Program-made: the position numbers and the translations under genes | The notes under the pieces: model-generated | Database searches by the model: none | What the model saw: only the letters and a program-made list of their open reading frames with translations | What the model was told of the DNA's origin: nothing | Shown here: piece after piece, positions 33,785 to 42,672 of the stretch | How positions within the stretch are numbered: the first letter of the stretch is position 1 | Layout of the letters: every line of letters starts with the position of its first letter | NCBI RefSeq assembly: GCF_002115825.1 | Contig: NZ_JFJZ01000012.1 | Span: 1 to 64,000, forward strand | Direction: 5' to 3' | Length of the DNA stretch: 64,000 nucleotides | Source: Thalassospira sp. MCCC 1A01428 | Lineage (GTDB): Bacteria; Pseudomonadota; Alphaproteobacteria; Rhodospirillales; Thalassospiraceae

Positions 33785-34200
33785 GTTACCTGACGGGCTT
33801 CTGTTTTACCTGTTTGTACAGTGCCACAAGGAACAGAGAAAATCGTGCAAACAATTTGTCAGGGCTTCAGTTAGTTGTCAGCTTTCCCTGCCAGAAGCCC
33901 GGCCACCCTGATCATATCAGACCAAGAGTTTCCTTGCGGTACGGGTCGGAAAATATTATCAACACCGCTAACGGCAATGCGGGACGACGTCGTTATTTTC
34001 ACATCAGATCGTAATACAATGGCCAACTGGCCCTTATTGCAGGACCATTCGTGAAAATGGCGAATTTGTTACTGTATTTGTGAATAGTTGTTTGTGCATA
34101 AATATTTGACGTTTCAACAGAATAAGGACATTGGCGCATCTGTACCCCGATTGGGGGCGCGATACACAAAATGCGTTGATCGCCACGACGGTTCATCAGA
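33785..34200. other. Divergent intergenic region, no gene seen
   Basis: 416 bases between the QseB-like regulator and the glycosyltransferase gene. AT-rich toward the right with TTGACG at 34107 and a small CCCC-GATT-GGGG hairpin near 34147. It must hold promoters in both directions. No further gene, riboswitch or strong repeat was recognised. Confidence 0.5.
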
Positions 34201-35010
34201 ATGACATTTGAAAAAAACGCACTGCCCGAAGACCCGGCCCTGTCACAGGCGGCGGTTGCCAACCAGCCTGAAACGATGGACGGTTCTGTACCGGAACTTT
34301 CGGTTGTGGTGCCGGTTAAAAACGAGGCTGAAAATATTGAGCCGCTGGTGAACGAAATTGTCGCAGCGTTGCGTGGCAATGTTGCGTTTGAAATTATCTA
34401 TGTTGATGATGGCAGCACCGACGAAACCACGACCATTGTGCGCAAATTGCGCGCATCGGTGCCGGAATTGCATTTGATTTGCCACGAGAAAAGCTGTGGC
34501 CAGTCGATTGCGGTTTTGACCGGGGTTAAAAATGCCCAGGGCGATTTGATTGTGACACTTGACGGTGATGGTCAGAATGACCCGGCCGATATTCCGCAAA
34601 TGCTGGAACGGTATCGTGCCGAGGGTGTTAATGCCCGTGCGCTGATTGCCGGTTGGCGGGCCAACCGTCATGATACGGCAATGAAACGTGTTCAGTCCCG
34701 TATTGCCAACAAGGTACGTGGTGGTTTGTTAAAAGATGAAACACCTGATACCGGATGTGGCATCAAGCTGTTTCGTCGGGATGACTTTTTGGCATTTCCG
34801 CGCTTTAATCACATGCACCGTTTTTTGCCGGCCCTGATGTTACGCGATGGCGGCAAGGTGTATTCGGTTGCGGTTAATCACCGGCCCCGGTTGCGAGGAA
34901 CGTCAAACTACAGCATGATGAACCGGCTTTGGGTTGGTATCGTTGATATTATGGGTGTGATGTGGCTGCAGGCACGCGCCAAAACACCTGTTGTGAAATC
35001 AAAGGAATAG
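34201..35010 (+). CDS. Family 2 glycosyltransferase, dolichyl-phosphate-mannose-synthase-like
   Basis: 269 residues. The GT2 core starts near residue 33 (SVVVPVKNEAENI), with YVDDGSTDET (about 73-82) and the DXD-type LDGDGQNDP (about 120-128). It lacks the two C-terminal membrane helices of ArnC-type enzymes. It probably transfers a sugar to undecaprenyl phosphate for use by the ArnT-like enzyme two genes on. First of a three-gene operon. Confidence 0.85.
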   Translation: MTFEKNALPEDPALSQAAVANQPETMDGSVPELSVVVPVKNEAENIEPLVNEIVAALRGNVAFEIIYVDDGSTDETTTIVRKLRASVPELHLICHEKSCGQSIAVLTGVKNAQGDLIVTLDGDGQNDPADIPQMLERYRAEGVNARALIAGWRANRHDTAMKRVQSRIANKVRGGLLKDETPDTGCGIKLFRRDDFLAFPRFNHMHRFLPALMLRDGGKVYSVAVNHRPRLRGTSNYSMMNRLWVGIVDIMGVMWLQARAKTPVVKSKE

Positions 35011-35019
35011 GGGGCGGCA

Positions 35020-35346
35020 ATGCATGAATGGTTTGCACGTTTGTTCGCCCATATGGATGTCTGGTTTGTGCTGGGCATTGTGGGTCAGGTCATGTTTTCC
35101 GGGCGGTTCCTGGTGCAGTGGCTGGTAAGTGAAAAACATGCCAAAAGCATCGTTCCGGTTGCATTCTGGTATCTCAGCATCCTTGGCGGTATCTGCCTGA
35201 TGGTCTATGGCCTGAAAAGGGCGGAACCGATCATTATTCTGGGGCAGTCTTTTGGGCTGATTGTTTATGCGCGGAATCTGTATTTTATTCACCGCGAAAA
35301 ACGTAACGCCCAGACGGAAACCATTTCGACGATCGTGGCAGAATAA
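35020..35346 (+). CDS. Lipid-A-disaccharide-synthase N-terminal-domain-like membrane protein
   Basis: 108 residues with three hydrophobic segments and the motif SGRFLVQWLVSEK, diagnostic of the LAB_N family (PF07578). Such small proteins accompany GT2 and ArnT-like genes. They resemble SMR-like flippases in size, but a function is not established. It starts 9 bases after the glycosyltransferase gene. Confidence 0.87.
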   Translation: MHEWFARLFAHMDVWFVLGIVGQVMFSGRFLVQWLVSEKHAKSIVPVAFWYLSILGGICLMVYGLKRAEPIIILGQSFGLIVYARNLYFIHREKRNAQTETISTIVAE

Positions 35347-35373
35347 CCCCGCAATCAAATTTACGGATTTTAC

Positions 35374-37125
35374 ATGACCCTGAACAATCGTAGCGGCGCA
35401 AAAACGGCTTCGTTTGGCGTGATCCTGATATTGTGGGTTCTGATCGCGGTGGTAGGGGTTAGTGCCCGGCCGTTATTACCCGTTGATGAAACCCGTTACC
35501 TGTCGGTGGCGTGGGAAATGTGGGTGCATCATAACTGGCTGGTGCCGCATCTGAACGGTGAACCATATGCGCATAAACCGCCTTTGCTGTTTTGGTTAAT
35601 CAATGCCAGCTGGGCGGTTTTCGGCGTCAATGATTTTACGGCCCGCCTGATTGCCCCGTTATTTGCCGGGCTTAACCTGATCATGGTGGCAGTACTCGCC
35701 AAACGTATCTGGCCTGACAAAACAACGATTGCACATGTGGCACCGATGTTTCTGGTCGGGGGGACGTATTATGCCGGGTATGGCACGCTAACCTATTTTG
35801 ACATGTTGCAATGCTTTTTTGCCTTGCTGGGGTGGTATGGCGTTTTTGTTGCCCGTGATGGCGCTGCAAAAAAAGGCTGGATTATAGCGGGCATCGCAAT
35901 CGGCCTTGGCGTTTTGGCCAAGGGGCCGGTGATTTTGCTTTATGTTTTGCCTGCGGCGGTTTTTGCGCCGCTCTGGCACAAAAGCTGGTCTGGTTTATCG
36001 GTTGGCGGGCAAAAAGCGGCCCGGGCCGGGGGGGGCAGCAAGACTGCTTCTTCGTCCGGCCCTGTTACAAATAACGCGTTGGGCATGGATCGTGGTGGCA
36101 ACACATTCACCGGGCGCGGTGCCTATAAGCGCTGGTATGCGGGGATGGGGCTTTCGGTCCTGCTTGGTGCGGTTATTGCCCTTTTATGGGCGGTGCCTGC
36201 TGCCGTTTTTGGCGGCGATGTTTACCGTAATGCCATTTTCTGGGGGCAAACAGCGGGCCGTATGGTCGATAGCTTTGCCCATGTTGAACCATTTTATTAT
36301 TACCTGGTTGCTTTACCGGCCATGTTGCTGCCGTGGATGTTCTGGGGCGGGCTGTGGCGGTCGGTAATCGGGTTTGGCTGGCGTAAAGATTTGGATGCCG
36401 GGTTACGGTTCTGTCTTCTGGTCGCGGTCTTTTTGCTGGTGGCCTTTAGCCTGATCTCAGGTAAGCGCGTTCATTATATTTTGCCGGTTTTACCGTTGGT
36501 GTCGCTGATTTTTGCCCGCGTTATTGCCGATTTGCCAACCCGGCGAATTGATCAGGTTCCGTTAGCGGTATTCGTGATCATACTGGGTGTGGCAGGCTTG
36601 GCTGCACCGTTCCTGCCGGGCTTTTTTGACAAGATTCCGGCATGGGTTGGTACACTCGATGGCTGGTGGGGGGCATTCTTGCTGGCAGCCGGTATTGCTT
36701 TGGTGCTGTTGCAGGCACGGCGCGTTGCCACCGTCGGTGTTATTGCCGGGGTTAATTTGTTGCTGGTAGCGATGGTGTTTATGATTGCGGCACCCCGTTT
36801 GCAAACCGATTACAATATGCGCCCGATGGCCGTGTATTTGAAAAGCCAGCAGCAGGCAGGGCATGATGTTGCCTATTGGGGCAAGTATCATGCACAGTTC
36901 CAGTTTTTAGGGCGGCTTGAGAAGCCAATTCCGGTGTTGCTGGCGGCTGATGAAGTACGTGACTGGGTTGATGCCCATCCGAATGGCGAAATTATTGCCC
37001 GGCGTGACAACCCCATAACGGGTTCCAAACAGCCCCTCGCACGGTTTGATTACAAAAATGACCATCTGGTAATTTGGGACGCGGGCACCGTTAAAAGTGA
37101 CCCGGAAGGTGTTCTGGCGCGTTAG
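35374..37125 (+). CDS. ArnT-like polyprenyl-phosphate glycosyltransferase (GT39/GT83-like)
   Basis: 583 residues with about a dozen membrane segments. The N-terminal periplasmic loop has PVDETRYLSVAWEMW and HLNGEPYAHKPPLLFWL, matching ArnT-family catalytic loops with an acidic pair. ArnT moves a sugar from a polyprenyl carrier to lipid A. Residues about 205-245 form a low-complexity Gly/Ser/Ala insert (QKAARAGGGSKTASSSG) that looks like a flexible loop. Third gene of the envelope-glycosylation operon, followed by a terminator. Sugar and acceptor unknown. Confidence 0.85.
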   Translation: MTLNNRSGAKTASFGVILILWVLIAVVGVSARPLLPVDETRYLSVAWEMWVHHNWLVPHLNGEPYAHKPPLLFWLINASWAVFGVNDFTARLIAPLFAGLNLIMVAVLAKRIWPDKTTIAHVAPMFLVGGTYYAGYGTLTYFDMLQCFFALLGWYGVFVARDGAAKKGWIIAGIAIGLGVLAKGPVILLYVLPAAVFAPLWHKSWSGLSVGGQKAARAGGGSKTASSSGPVTNNALGMDRGGNTFTGRGAYKRWYAGMGLSVLLGAVIALLWAVPAAVFGGDVYRNAIFWGQTAGRMVDSFAHVEPFYYYLVALPAMLLPWMFWGGLWRSVIGFGWRKDLDAGLRFCLLVAVFLLVAFSLISGKRVHYILPVLPLVSLIFARVIADLPTRRIDQVPLAVFVIILGVAGLAAPFLPGFFDKIPAWVGTLDGWWGAFLLAAGIALVLLQARRVATVGVIAGVNLLLVAMVFMIAAPRLQTDYNMRPMAVYLKSQQQAGHDVAYWGKYHAQFQFLGRLEKPIPVLLAADEVRDWVDAHPNGEIIARRDNPITGSKQPLARFDYKNDHLVIWDAGTVKSDPEGVLAR

Positions 37126-37159
37126 GATTTTAATTTCGCAACCGTCCGATCCATTTGTA

Positions 37160-37196
37160 AACAGGCAGTGCCAGGGGGTGCTGCCTGTTTTATTTT
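37160..37196 (+). terminator. Terminator after the ArnT-like gene
   Basis: AACAGGCAG (37160-37168) pairs with CTGCCTGTT (37181-37189), followed by TTATTTT. Confidence 0.85.
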
Positions 37197-37383
37197 GGGA
37201 CCATTTCAAATGTGATGTGCCGAAAATGTGAAATTTCGGCACGGTACTGGCGCATCCGGTTTTACTGACCTACCTCAAAGGCAATCGCGTATCGGCCGCG
37301 CCGTCATTTACGGCGAATGATCCGGAAAACCCGGGTCTTTGATCGTTGCGCTAACGATAATGCCAAAACAACAAGGAGGCCCT

Positions 37384-38079
37384 ATGAGCCAGAATCTTAG
37401 TATTGAAACACCTGATGGTACATTTAATGCCTATGTGGCCAAACCGGCAATATTGCCAGCCCCGGTTGTTGTGGTCATTCAGGAAATATTCGGTGTGAAC
37501 GCGGTGATGCGCGGTGTTGCCGATGAATATGCCAAATTGGGCTATATTGCCGTTTGCCCTGATTTGTTCTGGCGGATTGAACCGGGTATTGAACTGACCG
37601 ATAAAACCGATGATGAATGGCAAAAGGCATTTGGCTATTTGCAGAAATTTGATGCCGACAAGGGCGCAGAAGATATTCAGGCAACCTTGACGGCAGCACG
37701 CGCCTTGCCTGACGCCACCGAAAAAGCGGCGGTTGTTGGTTATTGCATGGGCGGGATGATGACATATCTGGCCGCTACGCGTACCGATGGTGATGCCTTT
37801 GCATCCTATTATGGTGCCGGAATTGATAATTATCTGGGTGAAGTCGGAAATATTAAAAAGCCGCTGATCATGCATCTGGCCGGGCAGGATGAATTTATTC
37901 CGACCGAGGCGCAGGATAAAATCAAAGCCGCCGTTAAAGATAAAACCGACGCCACGATTTATCAGTACCCGGATCGTAACCATGCTTTTTGTCGCAAGGG
38001 CGGCAACCATTATGATGAAAAAGATGCAGCAACAGCAAATGCCCGGACAGCAGAGTTTTTGAAACAAAACCTTGCCTGA
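37384..38079 (+). CDS. Dienelactone hydrolase family protein
   Basis: 231 residues with alpha/beta-hydrolase fold. The dienelactone hydrolase triad is visible: C121 (GYCMGGM), D169 (GQDEF) and H200 (RNHAF), plus E34 in QEIFG. The frame is open to 37339; the ATG at 37384 follows AGGAGG by 5 bases. These hydrolases act on dienelactones or related esters. No other aromatic-degradation gene is near, so the true substrate is uncertain. Confidence 0.9.
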   Translation: MSQNLSIETPDGTFNAYVAKPAILPAPVVVVIQEIFGVNAVMRGVADEYAKLGYIAVCPDLFWRIEPGIELTDKTDDEWQKAFGYLQKFDADKGAEDIQATLTAARALPDATEKAAVVGYCMGGMMTYLAATRTDGDAFASYYGAGIDNYLGEVGNIKKPLIMHLAGQDEFIPTEAQDKIKAAVKDKTDATIYQYPDRNHAFCRKGGNHYDEKDAATANARTAEFLKQNLA

Positions 38080-38107
38080 GCGGATTTGATATTACCGTTT
38101 AATGTAA

Positions 38108-38147
38108 TACCCCCCTTCCAGTCAGGACGGGGGGTATTTGGTTTTTG
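38108..38147. terminator. Terminator between dienelactone hydrolase and FGGY kinase genes
   Basis: TACCCCCC (38108-38115) pairs with GGGGGGTA (38129-38136), followed by TTTGGTTTTT. It may serve both convergent genes. Confidence 0.75.
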
Positions 38148-38167
38148 CTATGGGTTATTGTCTTTGC

Positions 38168-39757
38168 TTAACCTTCGCTCAGTGCGTCAATTTCCTGACG
38201 ATGGGCATGTAATTTGTGGAAAATGGCATAGCGGCGGTCGTGGTCTGCCTTGGCGCTGGTATCGGGTGTTTTAACCGTGTCAGCCGCCGCCATTGATTTT
38301 GAAGCTGCCTTAAGCCCGCCTTCCGGGTCAAGTGCTGCTGCCGCTAGCATGGCCGAACCCAAAAGTACCGGTTCAGGGCATTCGGACATGACAACTTCGC
38401 AGCCTGTGACATCGGCGTAAAGTTTGACCAGAACCGGGCTTGCCGTGTGGCCGCCACTAAGATGGATATAACGAATGTCATAGCCGGTTGCATTAAGCGC
38501 ATCGATGATATGGCGGGTGCCATAGGCGATAGCACAGGCAGTTGCCCAATACAGGTCGAGAAAGCTGTCTTTACTCTGGTCAAGTGACAGGCCGCTAATC
38601 ACCCCCAGTGCTTCGGGGTCGGCAAGGGGCGAACGATTACCGTGGAAATCGGGTAACATATGCAGGCGCGGGGCCAGGTCGGCCTTTTCCATCATACGGG
38701 GCAACAGTTTTTCGCCTGCCAGACGGTGGGCATCACGGCCCATGTCGCGGGCAAAGGGATGCATGGCACAAATATGGTCCAGCAAGGCCCCCGTGGCTGA
38801 TTGCCCACCTTCGTTCAGCCACAGCCCCGGGGCAACAGCACCAAAATAAGGCCCCCAAACGCCTTTGATAAAGCGTGGTTCAGCCGACAAGGCCATATGG
38901 CAGGTCGATGTCCCCGCAATCATGGCGAAGCGTTGATCAAGATTGCGACCCAAATGCGCGCCAAGCGTGCCCAGCGCACCGGCGTGGGCGTCAATCAGGC
39001 CGGCACCAACCATGCAATCGGTATTTAAGCCCAGTTCCGTTGCTGCCTTGGCCGACAGTTTGCCAACCGGTGTGCCGACAGCAACCGCGGGGCCGTCTAT
39101 GCCGACTTTTTCAATAAAATCGTCAAGCCCGACGGATGACAGGAAATCCTGGTTCCACGGGCTATCTTCATGGGCAAGGTGCGTCCATTTGCATGTGACG
39201 GTGCAGCAGGACCGGGCATTGTCGCCGGTTGCGCGGAAGGCCAGAAAATCGGCCAGGTCGTAGGCCGCGGTCATTTTGCTCCAGACGGCAGGACTATGGC
39301 GTTTTAGCCACATCAGTTTGGGGATTTCCATTTCCGGTGACATGGTGCCACCGATATATTCCAGAACTTTTGATCCGGTGGCGGTGCATTGTTCGGCTTC
39401 GCGGGTGGCGCGATGGTCCATCCATACAATGACATCCCAGTTTGCCGGTCCATCAGGGGAAACCGGCAAGGGTTGATCATTGGCACCGCGAATAACCAGT
39501 GAACAGGTGGCATCAAAACCGATTGCCGATACTTTGCTGCCATCGACGCCGGATTTTATCAGGGCATCCTGAACCGATTTACAAACCGATTGCCAGATAT
39601 TTTCAGAATCCTGTTCGACAAAATCAGGGCGCGGGCGATTCATTGCGATCGGGTGGGATGCGCTGCCCAAAAGTTTGCCAGTGCCATCAAACACGCCAGC
39701 ACGCGCACTGCCGGTTCCCACATCGACACCAATAATTGCTTTATCTTTCAGGGTCAT
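38168..39757 (-). CDS. FGGY-family pentulose kinase (ribulokinase-like)
   Basis: 529 residues. The N-terminal phosphate loop reads GVDVGTGSARAGVFD; other family marks are WMDHRA, MSPEMEIPKLMWLK, GLIDAHAGALG and the C-terminal LSGGHTASPVLVKLYADVTG. The pattern matches the D-ribulokinase/FGGY-pentulose group rather than E. coli AraB. It phosphorylates a ketopentose or pentitol; the exact sugar is open. The ATG at 39757 has GGGAGGA upstream; the frame is open to 39802. Divergent from a HAD phosphatase gene. Confidence 0.87.
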   Translation of the reverse strand: MTLKDKAIIGVDVGTGSARAGVFDGTGKLLGSASHPIAMNRPRPDFVEQDSENIWQSVCKSVQDALIKSGVDGSKVSAIGFDATCSLVIRGANDQPLPVSPDGPANWDVIVWMDHRATREAEQCTATGSKVLEYIGGTMSPEMEIPKLMWLKRHSPAVWSKMTAAYDLADFLAFRATGDNARSCCTVTCKWTHLAHEDSPWNQDFLSSVGLDDFIEKVGIDGPAVAVGTPVGKLSAKAATELGLNTDCMVGAGLIDAHAGALGTLGAHLGRNLDQRFAMIAGTSTCHMALSAEPRFIKGVWGPYFGAVAPGLWLNEGGQSATGALLDHICAMHPFARDMGRDAHRLAGEKLLPRMMEKADLAPRLHMLPDFHGNRSPLADPEALGVISGLSLDQSKDSFLDLYWATACAIAYGTRHIIDALNATGYDIRYIHLSGGHTASPVLVKLYADVTGCEVVMSECPEPVLLGSAMLAAAALDPEGGLKAASKSMAAADTVKTPDTSAKADHDRRYAIFHKLHAHRQEIDALSEG

Positions 39758-39971
39758 GGCGATTATATCCTCCCGCCTTTTGACGTTGTTTTCCCGAACC
39801 ACGCTTATACCCGATCCGGTGCGCCCAACAGAAGGATAGTCTGCCTTCTTGCGCTGTTATCGGGCAAATTGAACAAAAGACCATCAATTGGTCAAATGTT
39901 CATTTTTGTTGACGCGAATATTCTCGATTGGATAGGGTTTAAGAATTAAAAAAATAACGTCCGAGAAACAA

Positions 39972-40691
39972 ATGCAAAGCAAACCCGTGACCCCTGCGTC
40001 GCGCATTGAACTGCCCGCCGCGATCAAGGCGGTCCTGTTTGATTGCGATGGTGTGCTGGTGAATAGCGAACCCATTTCGTTATCGACCCTGGTTGATGTT
40101 CTGGCCCATTTTGGGGCGCCGTTATCAGGCGAGGAAGTTGCCCGCCGATTTACCGGTCGTTCCAGTGCAGCGCCGATTGAACATATCCATAATGAAACAG
40201 GCCGCGATGTAAGCGCGGAATTCAAACCGTATTTTTATGATCGGCTGTTTGTGCGCTATGAAACCGAACTGTACAAAATTACCGATATTGATAATGTTTT
40301 GGCAGCCCTGAAAAAGCGCGGTATTCCGTTTTGCATTTCGTCAAGCAGTTCAGTCCAGCGCCTTGAAACCACCATGCGTATTACGGGTTTGGGGCACTGG
40401 TTTGGCAGTCGCATCTATAGTGCCGATTTTGTCCAAAATGGCAAACCCGCACCGGACCTGTTTTTACATGCCGCCAATGATATGGGGTTTGATCCCGCAG
40501 GGTGCCTGGTGATTGAGGATTCCGTTGCAGGTGTTCAGGCTGCAATTGCAGCAGGAATGACATGCTGGGGGTTTGTTGGCGGGGGGCATTATGAGGGAAC
40601 CCGTGATGTCGCCACGCAACGCCTGATCGAGGCAGGTGCCCACCAGGTATTTGAAAATATGGTTGATATTGCCGTGGCTATTGCCCGTTAA
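39972..40691 (+). CDS. HAD-superfamily sugar-phosphatase-like hydrolase
   Basis: 239 residues of the beta-phosphoglucomutase/GPH subgroup. Motif I is LFDCDGVLVNSE (about residues 22-33), motif II ISSSSS (about 117), motif III K at about 157 in NGKPAPDLF, and motif IV IEDSVAGVQA. A small cap domain lies between I and II. Divergent from the FGGY kinase, so it may act on a related sugar phosphate, as phosphatase or mutase. Confidence 0.85.
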   Translation: MQSKPVTPASRIELPAAIKAVLFDCDGVLVNSEPISLSTLVDVLAHFGAPLSGEEVARRFTGRSSAAPIEHIHNETGRDVSAEFKPYFYDRLFVRYETELYKITDIDNVLAALKKRGIPFCISSSSSVQRLETTMRITGLGHWFGSRIYSADFVQNGKPAPDLFLHAANDMGFDPAGCLVIEDSVAGVQAAIAAGMTCWGFVGGGHYEGTRDVATQRLIEAGAHQVFENMVDIAVAIAR

Positions 40692-40801
40692 CGGTTTTGT
40701 ATTGTGGGACGCGCGTTGCGGCGTGACGGGTGGGTGTCATATTAACGATGCTGCGTGTCATAGCGATAGACGGCAGTCATTAATAATGGCGTTTGTTTCG
40801 T

Positions 40802-41596
40802 TTATGCCAGAAAATCAGCGATCAACTGTCCCCAGTTGCGCACATCATTTACATGTTTGGCGACATGCAATTTTGCACCGGGAATGATGCCGGCAAGGCG
40901 TTCGGCCGAGGCAATGGGGTGGGTGGGATCACTTTCCCAGGCCAGTATCAATACCGGCAGGGCCAATTTGGCAATAGCGTCGGCGGATGGCAGGTCGGAT
41001 TGCCCCGCGCCGCGCAGGATGGAAGGTAACAGATTTCTGTTAACTTCAACCGGAAATTCGGGCAGGTCGGTGAAAATGGGGGGCGGGGCCATATTTGCAA
41101 CCAACGCATCAACGGCGGGTTGTCCGTCGCGTTCAATTGTGGCTGCGGATGTTTCATATACCGATGCCTGCGCCTTGCGGGTTTCCCATGCGGTTGGTGG
41201 TGCCGTTAAAATCAGTTTGGAAAATCGCGAAGGCGTCGTTGTTGCAGCATGAAGAATGGTCGCTGTGCCCATTGAACAGCCAATTGCACAAACCGGTTGA
41301 TCCGGTGACGCCTGATTAGCAACAGCGAGAAAATCGCCCGCCAGATGGCGCCAGGTAAAATGGGCAGCAACGGCTTCGGCCATAGAACGCCCATGTCCGC
41401 GCGCATCATAACGTACCAGCCGCGATCCAGCGGCAGTAATCGGCGCGAAATTGTATATGCCTTTTTGTTCCAGTGAATAACTGTTCGACATAAGACCATG
41501 CGCCCAGATCACGGCGGGCCCGGTGCTTTCTTCCGTCCAGGCAAGGGTTGCGTCATCGCGGGCAAGGTGATGTTCGGCAAGATGTTTTACTGTCAT
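40802..41596 (-). CDS. Alpha/beta hydrolase
   Basis: 264 residues from ATG at 41596. The fold motifs are VIWAHGLMSN (oxyanion loop), nucleophile Ser in GCSMGTA, and an Asp in AWESDPTHPI. A C-terminal His (KHVND) completes the triad. An ATG at 41632 (MGIPLPATEP) is an equal candidate start and neither has a clear ribosome site. No substrate can be named. A 20-bp palindrome lies just upstream. Confidence 0.75.
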   Translation of the reverse strand: MTVKHLAEHHLARDDATLAWTEESTGPAVIWAHGLMSNSYSLEQKGIYNFAPITAAGSRLVRYDARGHGRSMAEAVAAHFTWRHLAGDFLAVANQASPDQPVCAIGCSMGTATILHAATTTPSRFSKLILTAPPTAWETRKAQASVYETSAATIERDGQPAVDALVANMAPPPIFTDLPEFPVEVNRNLLPSILRGAGQSDLPSADAIAKLALPVLILAWESDPTHPIASAERLAGIIPGAKLHVAKHVNDVRNWGQLIADFLA

Positions 41597-41643
41597 CAAG
41601 GCGGGTTCCGTGGCGGGCAATGGGATGCCCATGACTATGGGCC

Positions 41644-41663
41644 AATAAAGATTAATCTTTATT
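41644..41663. promoter_or_regulatory. 20-bp perfect palindrome upstream of alpha/beta hydrolase gene
   Basis: AATAAAGATT followed directly by AATCTTTATT. It shares ATAAAGA/TCTTTAT half-sites with the palindrome before the metE leader (3381-3404), but the half-sites are 4 rather than 2 bases apart. Likely an operator; the binding protein is unknown. Confidence 0.5.
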
Positions 41664-41819
41664 ATAATCGATGATTGGTAAAGATATGACAACGCCCGTT
41701 ACAGGGTGCTGATTGTTGTTTTTGGGCGGACAACAAAAACCCGCCCATATGGTGATGTGTCGGGCTTTACCGGGTTAAGAAGCGTGAGCGGTGCCGTTGG
41801 TGACAACGTAACGATAAAC

Positions 41820-42551
41820 TTATCTGTTCCGCAGCAGGCTTTGATAACGGGTCTGACTTTGGCTAAGATGTTCGCGCATGGCTTCACGGGCCCCTTCGGC
41901 ATCACGCAGCGATATGGCATCGTAAATGCGATGGTGTTCAGCCAGAATTTTTTCCATATAGGCTTTCTGGTCTTCGGCCTCGGTCGGTTTGCGGCGTAAC
42001 TGGGCGCGAGGAATGGTCTTGTCGCCCAGATATTCCAGAAACTCGCCATAGCGGCGGTTATTGGTCGCATCGGCAATCGCGCGATGAAATTCATAATCAG
42101 CTTTTTCTGCCGGGCTGCCGGACTGAACCTGAAATTCCATTTCGCGTAGTGCTTCGTAAATTTTAGCCTGTTGCGCAACCGAGCTTCGGGCGCAGGCAAG
42201 GCCCGCGGCCTCGATTTCGACGGCCATGCGTAATTCCAGAATTTCCAGAACATCGGAAATCTGCGCAAAATCAACATCAAAAATCGATCCGGTATTTTTA
42301 CGCGGTGCCGGGGCCAGCACAAAAACGCCTGCGCCCTGGCGCGGTTCAAGCAAACCGTCGGCCTTAAGGGCTGCAATAGCTTCGCGGACTACGGTTCGGC
42401 TTACGCCAAATTGTTCGGTCAGGGCCGGTTCGGTCGGCAGTTTCGAGCCTGGCGTCAGATTGCCACTTTCAATTTCACGACGCAGGCTGGAAATAACCTT
42501 TTCGGTCAGTGAAACTTTACGTTGTGCTTTTTGCGGGGCGGTATTGTTCAT
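41820..42551 (-). CDS. GntR/FadR-family transcriptional regulator
   Basis: 243 residues. N-terminal GntR winged helix (about 15-80): VISSLRREIESGNLTPGSKLPTEP, FGVSRTVVREAIAALKADGLL. C-terminal FCD ligand domain (about 100-230) with candidate metal ligands in the E/H-rich helices (EFHRAIADATNN, HHRIYDAI). Divergent from the aldose-epimerase gene, with a palindrome between them. A sugar-acid effector is likely but unproven. Confidence 0.88.
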   Translation of the reverse strand: MNNTAPQKAQRKVSLTEKVISSLRREIESGNLTPGSKLPTEPALTEQFGVSRTVVREAIAALKADGLLEPRQGAGVFVLAPAPRKNTGSIFDVDFAQISDVLEILELRMAVEIEAAGLACARSSVAQQAKIYEALREMEFQVQSGSPAEKADYEFHRAIADATNNRRYGEFLEYLGDKTIPRAQLRRKPTEAEDQKAYMEKILAEHHRIYDAISLRDAEGAREAMREHLSQSQTRYQSLLRNR

Positions 42552-42635
42552 GGAATCTCTTTAACTGACGTTTGCATGCCATATAATTGACAGGCGGCCT
42601 TTTGCTTAAACGCGATAAATCGTTTATGGCTAAAG

Positions 42636-42646
42636 TCATAGTATGA
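42636..42646. promoter_or_regulatory. TCATAGTATGA palindrome in the gntR/epimerase divergent promoter
   Basis: An 11-bp perfect palindrome, with A-rich left and T-rich right flanks, 37 bases before the epimerase start. AAACG and CGTTT (42608-42612, 42621-42625) form another short inverted repeat beside it. Candidate operator for the adjacent GntR protein. Confidence 0.4.
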
Positions 42647-42672
42647 TTTAACGATATATGGGACTGATTACC

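Noticed and set aside
37351-38067. Minus-strand frame of 238 codons opposite the dienelactone hydrolase gene
   Set aside because: Same span as a well-supported hydrolase with ribosome site and catalytic triad; the antisense translation shows no family features.
41707-41745. Hairpin TGGGCGG/CCGCCCA between the alpha/beta hydrolase and gntR genes as a terminator
   Set aside because: Neither strand has a T-tract after the stem.
41699-42376. Minus-strand frame of 225 codons inside the gntR gene region
   Set aside because: Different frame of the same strand as a FadR-type regulator with clear domains; Pro/Arg-rich translation typical of a frame shadow.
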